From CAZDQL01 sp964507325 (GTDB taxonomy: Bacteria > Planctomycetota > UBA1135 > GCA-002686595): 39,626 bases of DNA. Shown here piece after piece: positions 32,477-39,626 of this stretch (positions within the stretch are counted from its first letter, which is position 1; each line of letters starts with the position of its first letter). A program made the translations under genes and the position numbers. The stretch lies in contig CAZDQL010000063.1 in NCBI GenBank assembly GCA_964507325.1, forward strand, positions 1 to 39,626. Reading direction: 5' to 3'. The notes under the pieces are model-generated. The model did not search any database, was not told the origin of the DNA, and worked only from the letters and a program-made list of their open reading frames with translations.

Positions 32477-33265
32477 TCAAGCCGGTCCCAGGAGCCAGGC
32501 CAAGGCGTTCTGCCAGAAGCGGGCGTACTGGTCCCAGTACACGAAGTTGCAGCCCCAATGGGGGGCGGGGTCGGAGGTGTAGGCCAGGCTGCGGCCGCGG
32601 CCGAAGCGGCCCACCGCCAGCAGCGGGTCGTCGCTCCCCGCCCACGTCGCCAGGACCTCGCACCCAGGGCGCGCCTCGACCCTGTTGTAGCCCAGGATGG
32701 GCGGCATGGCCGAGAGGTCGATCCCGGCGAAGATCGGATGGTCCGCCTGCCGCGCCTGGCCGCAGAAGCCCTCGGTGCTCTCGACCAGGTCTTCGATCTG
32801 CAGGCACTCGACGGGCAGGATCTCGCGCAGCCGCGAGCGTCCCCAGCCCCCCTTGCCCATCTCGCCGTTGAAGCTCAGCCAGCCCCCCAGGAACATCATG
32901 TGAGTGCCGCTCTCGAGGGCCTCGACGGTCAAGCGCACCCGGTCGGGGTAGGTCAGGGGCTCACTACCGAACTTGCTGCGGTCGAAGAAGCTGGGGGCCA
33001 GCTGGAAGTTCTTGAGCTCGACGTCGGAGAAGACCACGGCGTCGTACTCCTCCAGGACGCGCTCCCACTCGCCGGGGCCGAGGCGGTAGAAGTCCCAGGT
33101 CGGCACGCTCTCGACCGTGTGCTCGCCGCCGGCCTCCAGGGCCTCCTTGAGCCAGGTGCCGTAGTTGTAGATCTCCGTGCCCTTCATCGCGTAGTTGAAG
33201 GGCGTCTCCGCGAAGCAGGGGCCGAGCATGACCGCCCAGTCGCCGATGTAGTAGATCCTCGCCAT
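32477..33265 (-). CDS. GATase1-like/ThuA-like cytoplasmic protein
   Basis: The 262-aa protein belongs to the class I glutamine amidotransferase-like fold (GATase1_like, formerly DUF1355, related to ThuA sugar-utilisation proteins). No signal peptide is seen. The nucleophile-elbow area reads FLGGWLSFNG and lacks the cysteine of true amidotransferases, so a glutaminase role is unlikely. Other stretches are GDWAVMLGP, VVFSDVELKN and SDPAPHWGCNF. GGAG lies 9 nt before the ATG at 33265. ThuA-type proteins commonly lie with oxidoreductases and transporters in sugar operons, as here. Confidence 0.72.
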   Translation of the reverse strand: MARIYYIGDWAVMLGPCFAETPFNYAMKGTEIYNYGTWLKEALEAGGEHTVESVPTWDFYRLGPGEWERVLEEYDAVVFSDVELKNFQLAPSFFDRSKFGSEPLTYPDRVRLTVEALESGTHMMFLGGWLSFNGEMGKGGWGRSRLREILPVECLQIEDLVESTEGFCGQARQADHPIFAGIDLSAMPPILGYNRVEARPGCEVLATWAGSDDPLLAVGRFGRGRSLAYTSDPAPHWGCNFVYWDQYARFWQNALAWLLGPA

Positions 33266-33357
33266 GGCTGTCAGCTCCCGGTGGGGTCGTCGGCGAACAT
33301 GGGGTGCGATCGTAGCATGGGCCCGCAGTGGGCCTCGTCGAACTCGCGTCGACGGGT

Positions 33358-34767
33358 TCACGCCTTGGAGATGTCCACCTCCATCGTCGCGCCGCCGGAG
33401 TTGCGACTGGCTTCCGCCTGGAAGCCGATCAGGTGGCTCTCCATCGACGTCTCCAGCGAGGAGGTCAGGAGCTCCGGCTGGCGCCGCGAGATCGCCTGGA
33501 CGAGGTCGCGCACCAGCCGGTGATCGCCGCCGCCGTGACCGCCCAGGGCGCCCGCGTGCTCGCGGACGTCCCAGCGGGTGCGCTTGCCGGTCTCGAAGTC
33601 GAAGATATCGAGGATGCGCTCGTCCCCGACCAGGTCTCCCCCGGAGCAGAAGACGCGCGTGCGGCGTCCGGCGTAGCTGCTCATCGCCTCCATCGCGAAG
33701 GAGACGGTGATCTCCTGCTCGAAGAGCAGGTTGACCACCTGGTGGTCGACGACGTCGTTGTCGTTGCGGAAGACGCACCTGCCGTAGGGACCCTGCTCGA
33801 GCGCGCGGCGAATCGAGGCCTCGCTGTCGTCGGGGATGGCCAGGTGGTGCGTGCCCCAGACGCGATCGCGCAGGTAGACGCGCAGGGCGGAGTAGGGGCA
33901 GGAGGGCTCGGCGGCGCAGCCGCCCGTGCAGCGGTCGGTCGCGCCCTGCGGCGCACGCTCGCGGCGGAAGAAGCTGCGCGAGCCGAAGGACTGCACCTTG
34001 CGGCACTCCACACCCACGATCCAGCGCAGGATGTCGAGGTCGTGGCAGCTCTTCGACAGGAGCATCGGGCTCGACTCGGCGGTGTTGCGCCAGTTGCCGC
34101 GCACGAAGGAGTGCGCCATGTGCAGGTACTGCACCGGCTCGAGGTGCTGGACGCTGATGACGTCGCCAATGCGCCCCGACTGGACGACGTGCTGCATCTG
34201 CCGGAAGAAGGGCGCGTAGCGCAAGACGTGGCCGATGCCGACGATCGCCTCCCTGGCCCGCGCGCGGTCGAGGATCGCCTTGCACTGCTCCCACGTCGGG
34301 GCGATCGCCTTCTCGAGCAGCAGGTCGTAGCCCGCTTCGAGGGCGGCGATCGCCGGCTCGTAGTGCAGGTGGTCGGGGGTGGTGATCACGCAGACGTCCG
34401 CGAACTTCGGGCGGTCGAAGACGTGCTGCCAGGTCGCGAAGCGGTGCGCCTGGGGGACTCCGTGGGCGTCGCCCATGCGCGCGTTGCGGTGCTCGATCGG
34501 CTCGGCGACGCCGACGATGCGCCACTCGTCGCGATGCCCCGGGGCGTAGGAGGCGTAGGTGTTGCCGCGCCCCCCCGCGCCGATGACGATGGCGGTGATC
34601 GGACGCTCCGGCTGCTGCCACTCGTAGCTGGGCGGGGTGCCGAGGGTCTGCGGGTCCTCCTCCTGTGCCCCCTCGCGCGCGGCGAAGGCGCCGGGCCAGA
34701 GGTTCGCCGCGGTGACGAGCCCGGCGGCCTGGAGGAGCTCGCGGCGATCGGGATTACAGAGAGCCAT
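33358..34767 (-). CDS. Gfo/Idh/MocA-family oxidoreductase
   Basis: NAD(P)-dependent sugar oxidoreductase-like protein of 469 aa. The N-terminus (DRRELLQAAGLVTAAN) resembles a degraded Tat signal, so export is possible. The Rossmann motif GAGGRG is at 63-68, and the catalytic-lysine motif reads EKA (152-154) where most have EKP. A Cys cluster CTGGC...CPYSA sits mid-protein. The ATG at 34767 shares one base with the hexosaminidase stop (TGATG) and has GGAGG 7 nt upstream, showing translational coupling. It may act on a sugar released by the hexosaminidase. Confidence 0.9.
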   Translation of the reverse strand: MALCNPDRRELLQAAGLVTAANLWPGAFAAREGAQEEDPQTLGTPPSYEWQQPERPITAIVIGAGGRGNTYASYAPGHRDEWRIVGVAEPIEHRNARMGDAHGVPQAHRFATWQHVFDRPKFADVCVITTPDHLHYEPAIAALEAGYDLLLEKAIAPTWEQCKAILDRARAREAIVGIGHVLRYAPFFRQMQHVVQSGRIGDVISVQHLEPVQYLHMAHSFVRGNWRNTAESSPMLLSKSCHDLDILRWIVGVECRKVQSFGSRSFFRRERAPQGATDRCTGGCAAEPSCPYSALRVYLRDRVWGTHHLAIPDDSEASIRRALEQGPYGRCVFRNDNDVVDHQVVNLLFEQEITVSFAMEAMSSYAGRRTRVFCSGGDLVGDERILDIFDFETGKRTRWDVREHAGALGGHGGGDHRLVRDLVQAISRRQPELLTSSLETSMESHLIGFQAEASRNSGGATMEVDISKA

Positions 34768-36707
34768 CACTGCACCTCCTCGATCAGGAAGATCTCACCG
34801 TTGGAGTCGGTCCCTCCCTCGCTGCGCAGCGAGGCGCGCAGGGTGAGCGTCGCGCCCGGCGGGAGCGCGGCGAGCTCGAGGACGTACTCGTTGCCTTCGT
34901 TGGCGTGCCCCGTGACGCCGCGGTGGAGGTCGACGCTCACCGGCTCGCCGTCCACCAGGAGCTCGACCTGCTCGATCCCCAGGCGGTGGGAGCCGAAGGT
35001 GTACTGGAAGCGCAAGCGGTAGCGCCCCGCACCGCGAATGTGCTCCGTCACGTCCCAGCTGAGCGACGCGTACTCCTCCCCCACCTGCTCCGGATTCCAG
35101 GTGCCGATCGGCGGACCGAGTGCCCGTGGCGGCGGTCGGAAGTACTCGATCCCGAACCGGTCCAGGTGCACCAGGTGGACCTTCATGCGCCAGCGGAAAT
35201 CCTCCCAGTCGCGCACCTCGGCTGGGGACCAACCGCGCTCGGCGATCGCCAGGAGCCGCGGGAAGAGCTGGCGGTCGACGAGGTGCGGCTCGCGGTCGAT
35301 GTGGGACCAGAAGTTCGCCTGCAGCCCCATGACGTGCTGCGCCTGCACCGCGTCGAGCTCGGCGGGAACCGGCTCGAAGGAGTACGCCCGCCGGGTGTCG
35401 ATACGCTCGTAGGGGTAGTCGAAGTAGCAGTGGCTGGTGGGAGACATCACCACGTCGTGCCCGGCGAGTGCGGCGGCGATCCCGCCCCGCGTGCCGCGCC
35501 AGCTCATCACCGCGGCGTTCGGCGCGAGACCGCCCTCGAGGATCTCGTCCCAGCCGATCAGGGTGCGTCCCCTCGAGGCCAGGTAGCGCTCGATGCGCTT
35601 CACGAACCAGCTCTGCAGCTCGTGCTCGTCGGCGAGCCCCTCGTCAGCGATGCGCTGCTGGCAGTGCTGGCAGCTCTCCCAGCGCGCCTTGGGCACCTCG
35701 TCGCCGCCGATGTGGACGAAGCGCGAGGGGAACAGCTCGACCACCTCGTCGAGGACCTGCTCGAGGAACTCGAAGGTCGCCTCCTTCCCCGCGCAGTACA
35801 CGTCGGCGTGGATCCCCGGCCCTTGGAAGAAGGGGTGGATCTCGAAGGGGCCTCCCGTGCAGGAGAGCTCGGGGCGGCAGGCGAGCGCCGCCAGGCTGTG
35901 CCCGGGCATCTCGATCTCGGGGACGAGGGTGACCCCGCGCAGCTCCGCGTACGCGAGCAGCTCGCGCATCTCCGCCTGGGTGTAGAAGCCCTGGTGGGAA
36001 TCGGGCTCGCCGTAGCGCTCGGGGAAGCGGGCGCCCTCGGCGGTCAGCTCGGGGAAGGCCCCGATCTCGAGCCGCCACCCCTGGTCGTCGGTCAGGTGCA
36101 GGTGCAGGACGTTCAGCTTGTAGAACGCCATGCGGTCGATCGTCCGCTTCAGGTAGTCGAGCGACTGGAAGGTGCGCGAGCAGTCGAGCATCACGCCGCG
36201 CCAGGGGAAGCGCGGCCGATCATGGATCGTCACGGCGGGGATCACCCAGCGGATCAGATCTCGGGGTTGGCCGATGACGCGTTCCAGCGGCAGGAGCTGG
36301 AGCAGGGTCTGCGTCCCGTAGAGGAGTCCGCTCCTGGTCGACGCGTGTACGTCGATCCCCTGTGGGCTGACGTGGAGACGATAGCCCTCCTCGGCCTCCG
36401 CCCCGGCCTGAATGGCGAGTCGGATGGGCGTCCCCGGGCCGGGCCACTGCGTCCCCTGGAAGAGGAACAGCTCGATCCCCGTCATCCTCGCGATCGACTC
36501 TTGCAGCTCCCGCGCGACCTGCTGACCGTCGGGAGCCGTGAGGATCACGACTTCGTCGTCGAGCACGAACCACCCGCTTCCGCGTTCGATCTCGGCGGGC
36601 TGTGGAATCAGCCGGATCCCCGCGTCGACCTGCACGCCCGTCTGGGCCTCGGCGCTGGAGACGAGCAGCAGGGCACCGAAGAGGAGCGGAACTCTCTGGA
36701 GGAACAT
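34767..36707 (-). CDS. GH20 beta-N-acetylhexosaminidase, exported
   Basis: Releases terminal N-acetylhexosamine from glycans, chitin fragments or peptidoglycan outside the cytoplasm or in the periplasm. The 646-aa protein has a signal peptide (cleavage near residue 22) and a GH20 N-terminal domain (to about 150). The TIM-barrel catalytic domain has the Asp336-Glu337 pair in HIGGDEVPKA. A C-terminal beta-rich domain follows. The ATG at 36707 gives the signal peptide; the frame stays open upstream but overlaps the next promoter region. No Shine-Dalgarno sequence is visible. It is the first gene of the four-gene cluster. Confidence 0.94.
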   Translation of the reverse strand: MFLQRVPLLFGALLLVSSAEAQTGVQVDAGIRLIPQPAEIERGSGWFVLDDEVVILTAPDGQQVARELQESIARMTGIELFLFQGTQWPGPGTPIRLAIQAGAEAEEGYRLHVSPQGIDVHASTRSGLLYGTQTLLQLLPLERVIGQPRDLIRWVIPAVTIHDRPRFPWRGVMLDCSRTFQSLDYLKRTIDRMAFYKLNVLHLHLTDDQGWRLEIGAFPELTAEGARFPERYGEPDSHQGFYTQAEMRELLAYAELRGVTLVPEIEMPGHSLAALACRPELSCTGGPFEIHPFFQGPGIHADVYCAGKEATFEFLEQVLDEVVELFPSRFVHIGGDEVPKARWESCQHCQQRIADEGLADEHELQSWFVKRIERYLASRGRTLIGWDEILEGGLAPNAAVMSWRGTRGGIAAALAGHDVVMSPTSHCYFDYPYERIDTRRAYSFEPVPAELDAVQAQHVMGLQANFWSHIDREPHLVDRQLFPRLLAIAERGWSPAEVRDWEDFRWRMKVHLVHLDRFGIEYFRPPPRALGPPIGTWNPEQVGEEYASLSWDVTEHIRGAGRYRLRFQYTFGSHRLGIEQVELLVDGEPVSVDLHRGVTGHANEGNEYVLELAALPPGATLTLRASLRSEGGTDSNGEIFLIEEVQ

Positions 36708-36799
36708 CGGTGTGGCTCTGGCTGGAGAACAGGGGGGATCGACTCGCCCACCGGGCGCAGGCCGAGGGGCCGAAGCTCCCAAACGCCGATCGCGCGCCG

Positions 36800-36805
36800 T
36801 AGGAT
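36800..36805 (+). promoter_or_regulatory. -10-like TAGGAT before a small membrane-protein gene
   Basis: TAGGAT lies 9 nt before the GTG start at 36815, with no clear -35. Transcription would start almost at the GTG, giving a leaderless message. It lies in the divergent gap with the GH20 gene. Confidence 0.3.
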
Positions 36806-36814
36806 CGGGCCGCC

Positions 36815-37069
36815 GTGGAGGATACCCCCGCCCAGCGACACCTGCGACCGACTCAGCTCGTCGGCCTCCTCCTGTGGCGTGGAGGACTGGCGCTGGTCGC
36901 GGGGTACTCCTTCTTTCGGGGGGCGCGCCTGCTCCTGACCTACGTCGAGCTGCCGACCCAGGTCGAGGTGGGCCTGAGCCTGGCCCTGGCGGGGGCGGCG
37001 CTGGTGCTGGGTTCCCTGGTGGCGGAGCGCATCCAGGACGCCCGCGAGGAACGGAGGTCCGAGGGATGA
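36815..37069 (+). CDS. Small membrane protein (84 aa)
   Basis: It has two hydrophobic segments (about residues 15-33 and 50-68) separated by a short charged linker, and a basic/acidic C-terminus. No family was recognised. The GTG start has no Shine-Dalgarno sequence. Its stop overlaps the next start (ATGA), so the two proteins are translationally coupled and may act together. Confidence 0.6.
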   Translation: MEDTPAQRHLRPTQLVGLLLWRGGLALVAGYSFFRGARLLLTYVELPTQVEVGLSLALAGAALVLGSLVAERIQDAREERRSEG

Positions 37070-37314
37070 TCCGACTGATCCGCATCACCGGCTTCCTCTT
37101 GATCGTGGCCGGGGCGATCGTGCTGGCCACCTGGCTGATCGAGCCCCTGCGCGGCGTGTGGCCCTGGATCCGCCAGCTGCCCTGGCCGATCCAGCTCGGC
37201 TTCGCCATGGCGGGGGCGGGGTTGCTCTTGCTGCTCGCCTCCCTGCTCTGGGAGCGCTGGGAGGATCGGGAGCAGGACGCCGCCCTGCGTGACGAACTGG
37301 ACGACGGACCCTGA
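37066..37314 (+). CDS. Small membrane protein (82 aa)
   Basis: It has two hydrophobic segments (about residues 3-23 and 42-62), with a Trp-rich linker and an acidic tail. No family was recognised. The ATG overlaps the preceding stop codon by 4 nt. The YbjQ gene begins 19 bp after it, so the three form a small operon. Confidence 0.6.
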   Translation: MIRLIRITGFLLIVAGAIVLATWLIEPLRGVWPWIRQLPWPIQLGFAMAGAGLLLLLASLLWERWEDREQDAALRDELDDGP

Positions 37315-37333
37315 CATCGAAGGGAGACGACCG

Positions 37334-37648
37334 ATGATCGTGCTCAACACCGACTACGTCCCCGGCCGCGAGATCCAGGAGGCGCTGGGCCTGGTGCGCG
37401 GCAGCACCATCCGCGCCAAGCACCTGGGGAAGGACATCATGGCGGGCCTGCGGACCATCGTCGGGGGGGAGGTGAAGGAGTACTCCGAGATGATCCTCGA
37501 GTCCCGCGCGGAGTCGCTGCGGCGCATGGAGGCCCAGGCGGAGAAGCTGGGGGCGGACGCGGTGATCAACGTGCGCTTCGTGACTTCCCAGGTGATGGCG
37601 GGGGCGGCGGAGCTGTTGGCGTATGGGACGGCGGTGAAGTTGGTCTGA
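37334..37648 (+). CDS. YbjQ/UPF0145 family protein
   Basis: The 104-aa cytoplasmic protein matches the UPF0145 family, with the motifs YVPGREIQEALGLVRG, YSEMILESR and GADAVINVRF. Family members form pentamers, sometimes called heavy-metal-binding, but function is not established. The ATG at 37334 has GGGAG 8 nt upstream and was chosen over an in-frame start 15 codons earlier. The neighbouring small membrane proteins suggest a joint role at the membrane. Confidence 0.88.
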   Translation: MIVLNTDYVPGREIQEALGLVRGSTIRAKHLGKDIMAGLRTIVGGEVKEYSEMILESRAESLRRMEAQAEKLGADAVINVRFVTSQVMAGAAELLAYGTAVKLV

Positions 37649-37659
37649 GGGGGGCTGCG

Positions 37660-37689
37660 GGGAAGTACCGGGACTTTTCCGGGCTTCCC
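37660..37689 (+). terminator. Hairpin after the YbjQ gene
   Basis: GGGAAG (37660-37665) pairs with CTTCCC (37684-37689), and CCGG (37668-37671) pairs with CCGG (37679-37682) around a 7-nt loop. A second stem CCGCC/GGCGG follows (37701-37713). No T run is present, so it may only slow transcription before the FG-GAP gene. Confidence 0.4.
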
Positions 37690-37761
37690 ATGCAGCGATT
37701 CCGCCGCTGGCGGGAGCTGGTAGTAGGCTGGGATCCAGACAACCCGGCCTAGAGCAGTCCC

Positions 37762-39318
37762 ATGAAGACACTCACTGCCTGCCTACTCGCCCTCGCCGCT
37801 CTGGGTTTGCTGACGCCGCCCGCCGTCGGTCAGGATTTCGGTGATCAGCAGGTGATTACGACCGAAGCCAAAGGGGCAAGGTCTGTCTACGCCACGGACC
37901 TGGACGGCGATGGGGACGTTGACGTGCTCTCCGCGTCGTACTACGACGACAAGATCGCCTGGTACGAGAACCTCGGGGGGGGCTCCTTCGGGCCCCAGCA
38001 GGTCATCACGACCCACGCCAACGGCGCGTCGTGCGTCAACGCAGCGGAGCTGGACGGCGATGGAGACGCCGATGTGCTCTCCGCGTCGGACGAAGATGAC
38101 AAGATCGCCTGGTACGAGAACCTCGGCGGCGGCTCTTTCGGACCCCAGCAGGTCATCACGACCCTCGCCAATGGGGCGCAGTGCGTCCACGCCACGGACC
38201 TCGACGGCGATGGAGACGCCGACGTGCTCTCTGCGTCGCGCTGGGACGACAAGATCGCCTGGTACGAGAACCTCGGGGGGGGCTCCTTCGGCGCCCAGCA
38301 GGTGATCTCGACCCAGGCCGACCGTGCCCAGTCCGTCTACGCCATGGATCTCGACGGCGATGGGGACGCCGACGTGCTCTCCGCGTCCTTGATCGACGAC
38401 AAGATCGCCTGGAGCGAGAACCTCATGGAGCCTCCCTGGATCCAGTCGCCTGTGAACGGACACTGGTATCGGAAGATCCCTCCCCTCGATTGGCACGTAG
38501 CCGAGTACACCGTTTCTCAAGGATGGGGCGGACACCTCTGCACGATCCGCAATCAGGCCGAGAACGACTGGCTGCGGGATACCTTCGTGGCTTCCCAACC
38601 GATCTGGATCGGGTATACGGACCAGTCTCAGGAGGGGGTCTTCGAGTGGTCGTCGGGGGAGACTCCAGGCTTCGAGAACTGGGGTACTGGTCAGCCCGAC
38701 GACGCGGGAGGTGCTGACTGGGCGGTCATGGCTCCGGTCAGCGGCGCATGGCGGGACGAACCCAACCTGCCGGCGCGGCCCAGCGTGGTGGAGGTGATCT
38801 CCGACGATTGTGACGGGAATCAGCTCCCAGACGTCTATCAGATTGCACTCGATCCGAGCTCCGACTGGAACGGTGACAGAGTGCTGGACGTGTGTAGCAG
38901 CGCCAACTACTGCACGGCGGCCACGAACAGCACCGGGGTCCCTGCATCCATCGGGTGCAGCGGCTCCCCGCTCATCGCCAGCAATGCCCTCACCCTCGAG
39001 GCGTGGGACCTGCCTCTCTTCGAGTATGCCTACTTCCTGATGAGCATGAGGACGGGCTTCGTCCCGGGCTTCGGGGGCAGCTCCGGCAACCTGTGCCTCG
39101 GTCCCCCCATCGTCCGCCTCAACGACCCTGCTGATGGGGGCGCGTTCCTGAATACGGGTCAGACGGGGATGGTGGATCTCACTCTCGACCTCGTGAACCT
39201 CCCCCAAGGCATCAAGGCCCAACCGGGCGACACCTGGTACTTCCAGCTCTGGTACCGCGACTACACGACCGGCCCGACCTCGAACACCACGGACGGCATC
39301 GAGGTGATGTTCCGCTGA
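37762..39318 (+). CDS. Secreted FG-GAP/VCBS-repeat protein with C-type lectin domain
   Basis: The 518-aa protein starts with a signal peptide (cleavage near GQDFG, residue 23). Four FG-GAP/VCBS repeats follow, each with a calcium-loop-like DLDGDGD and the closing IAWYENLGGGSF. Next is a C-type lectin domain with WIGYT, a QPD motif (galactose-type) and ADWAVM. A dockerin-like Ca loop segment (DCDGNQLPD, DWNGDRVLDVC) and a C-terminal domain starting NYCTAATNSTGVPASIGC end the chain; that ending is common in planctomycete exported proteins. It probably sits on or leaves the cell and binds glycans. A truncated paralogue follows. Confidence 0.85.
   Translation: MKTLTACLLALAALGLLTPPAVGQDFGDQQVITTEAKGARSVYATDLDGDGDVDVLSASYYDDKIAWYENLGGGSFGPQQVITTHANGASCVNAAELDGDGDADVLSASDEDDKIAWYENLGGGSFGPQQVITTLANGAQCVHATDLDGDGDADVLSASRWDDKIAWYENLGGGSFGAQQVISTQADRAQSVYAMDLDGDGDADVLSASLIDDKIAWSENLMEPPWIQSPVNGHWYRKIPPLDWHVAEYTVSQGWGGHLCTIRNQAENDWLRDTFVASQPIWIGYTDQSQEGVFEWSSGETPGFENWGTGQPDDAGGADWAVMAPVSGAWRDEPNLPARPSVVEVISDDCDGNQLPDVYQIALDPSSDWNGDRVLDVCSSANYCTAATNSTGVPASIGCSGSPLIASNALTLEAWDLPLFEYAYFLMSMRTGFVPGFGGSSGNLCLGPPIVRLNDPADGGAFLNTGQTGMVDLTLDLVNLPQGIKAQPGDTWYFQLWYRDYTTGPTSNTTDGIEVMFR
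37837..38436 (+). repeat. Four tandem 150-bp repeats encoding FG-GAP units
   Basis: Units start at TTCGG 37837, 37987, 38137 and 38287, exactly 150 bp apart. Identical stretches such as AAGATCGCCTGG recur at 37951, 38101, 38251 and 38401. Identity is high at the DNA level, which suggests recent duplication or gene conversion. A similar unit lies in the next gene (39442 and 39592). Confidence 0.9.
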
Positions 39319-39366
39319 AACCTGCTGTGCCTCACAGCCGAGCCGTCCCCTGTGCCACACAATCCC

Positions 39367-39626
39367 ATGCCCATCCTCATCCGGCAACGAATCCTGCCCG
39401 CAGCCGTGGGCGTCCTGTGCCCGCTCGCAATCGGTCAGGACTTCGGTGATCAGCAGGTGATCACGACCGATGCCGTTGGTGCAAGGTCGGTCTTCACCAT
39501 GGACCTGGACGGCGATGGATACGCCGACGTGCTCTCTGCGTCGCGCTGGGACGGCAAGATCGCCTGGTACAAGAACCTCGGGGGGGGCTCCTTCGGCCCT
39601 CAACGGGTGATCACGATCGACGCATA
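39367..39626 (+). CDS. FG-GAP repeat protein, 5' part (cut by window end)
   Basis: A second gene starts with ATG at 39367 and a signal peptide ending AIGQDFG. It continues with FG-GAP units almost the same as those in the preceding gene (FGDQQVITTDAVGARSVF, then DLDGDGYADVLSAS). The reading frame is still open at the window end. It is clearly a paralogue in tandem with the lectin-containing gene, but its later domains cannot be seen. Confidence 0.8.
   Translation, partial: MPILIRQRILPAAVGVLCPLAIGQDFGDQQVITTDAVGARSVFTMDLDGDGYADVLSASRWDGKIAWYKNLGGGSFGPQRVITIDA

Noticed and set aside
37783..39603. A long minus-strand open frame through both FG-GAP genes
   Set aside because: It is the shadow of repeated plus-strand coding sequence; its apparent repeats simply mirror the 150-bp DNA units.

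Overview
The window looks like a contiguous piece of a very G+C-rich, Gram-negative planctomycete chromosome (Planctomycetota). The main evidence is the first ~50 bases of a 16S rRNA gene on the minus strand. Its start carries the GCGTGGATTAGGC stretch typical of planctomycetes. The gene content fits: lipid A genes, an LpxC-FabZ fusion, a BamA-type outer-membrane assembly protein, a sulfatase, secreted Gfo/Idh/MocA oxidoreductases, and FG-GAP/lectin surface proteins. The exact lineage cannot be fixed from sequence alone.

Region 1 (1-17965, all minus strand) is a long housekeeping convoy. In transcription order it reads glmU, prs, rplY (L25), pth, rpsF, rpsR, rplI, dnaB, bamA, lpxD, lpxC-fabZ, lpxA, ileS, an L,D-transpeptidase gene, then the 16S rRNA gene leaving the window. 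Good sigma70-type promoters can be read upstream of glmU, lpxD and the rRNA gene, with weaker ones before dnaB and the transpeptidase gene. The rRNA leader holds a boxA-like antitermination site and a strong hairpin. Together these genes supply UDP-GlcNAc, PRPP, ribosomal proteins, the replicative helicase, lipid A precursors, outer-membrane protein assembly, Ile-tRNA charging and peptidoglycan crosslinking.

Region 2 (18093-26298) is mostly plus strand. It has psd overlapped by an AhpD/CMD-like gene, a formylglycine-type sulfatase on the minus strand facing a divergent LVIVD-repeat protein, a Tat-exported Gfo/Idh/MocA protein with an altered active-site motif, and a hybrid histidine kinase followed 25 bp later by a DUF4438 protein.

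Region 3 (26321-36707, minus strand) begins with an export-type protein that joins an alpha/alpha-toroid to a PQQ-like propeller, and a secreted HEAT-repeat protein with a sigma54-like site just upstream. It then has a compact catabolic cluster transcribed as GH20 beta-hexosaminidase, Gfo/Idh/MocA oxidoreductase, GATase1-like/ThuA-like protein and sodium:solute symporter. This reads as a system for using amino-sugar glycans.

Region 4 (36815-39626, plus strand) has two tiny overlapping membrane-protein genes, a YbjQ/UPF0145 gene, and two tandem FG-GAP paralogues. The first carries four exact 150-bp repeats plus a C-type lectin domain; the second is cut by the window end. No CRISPR array, insertion sequence, prophage or tRNA gene was recognised.
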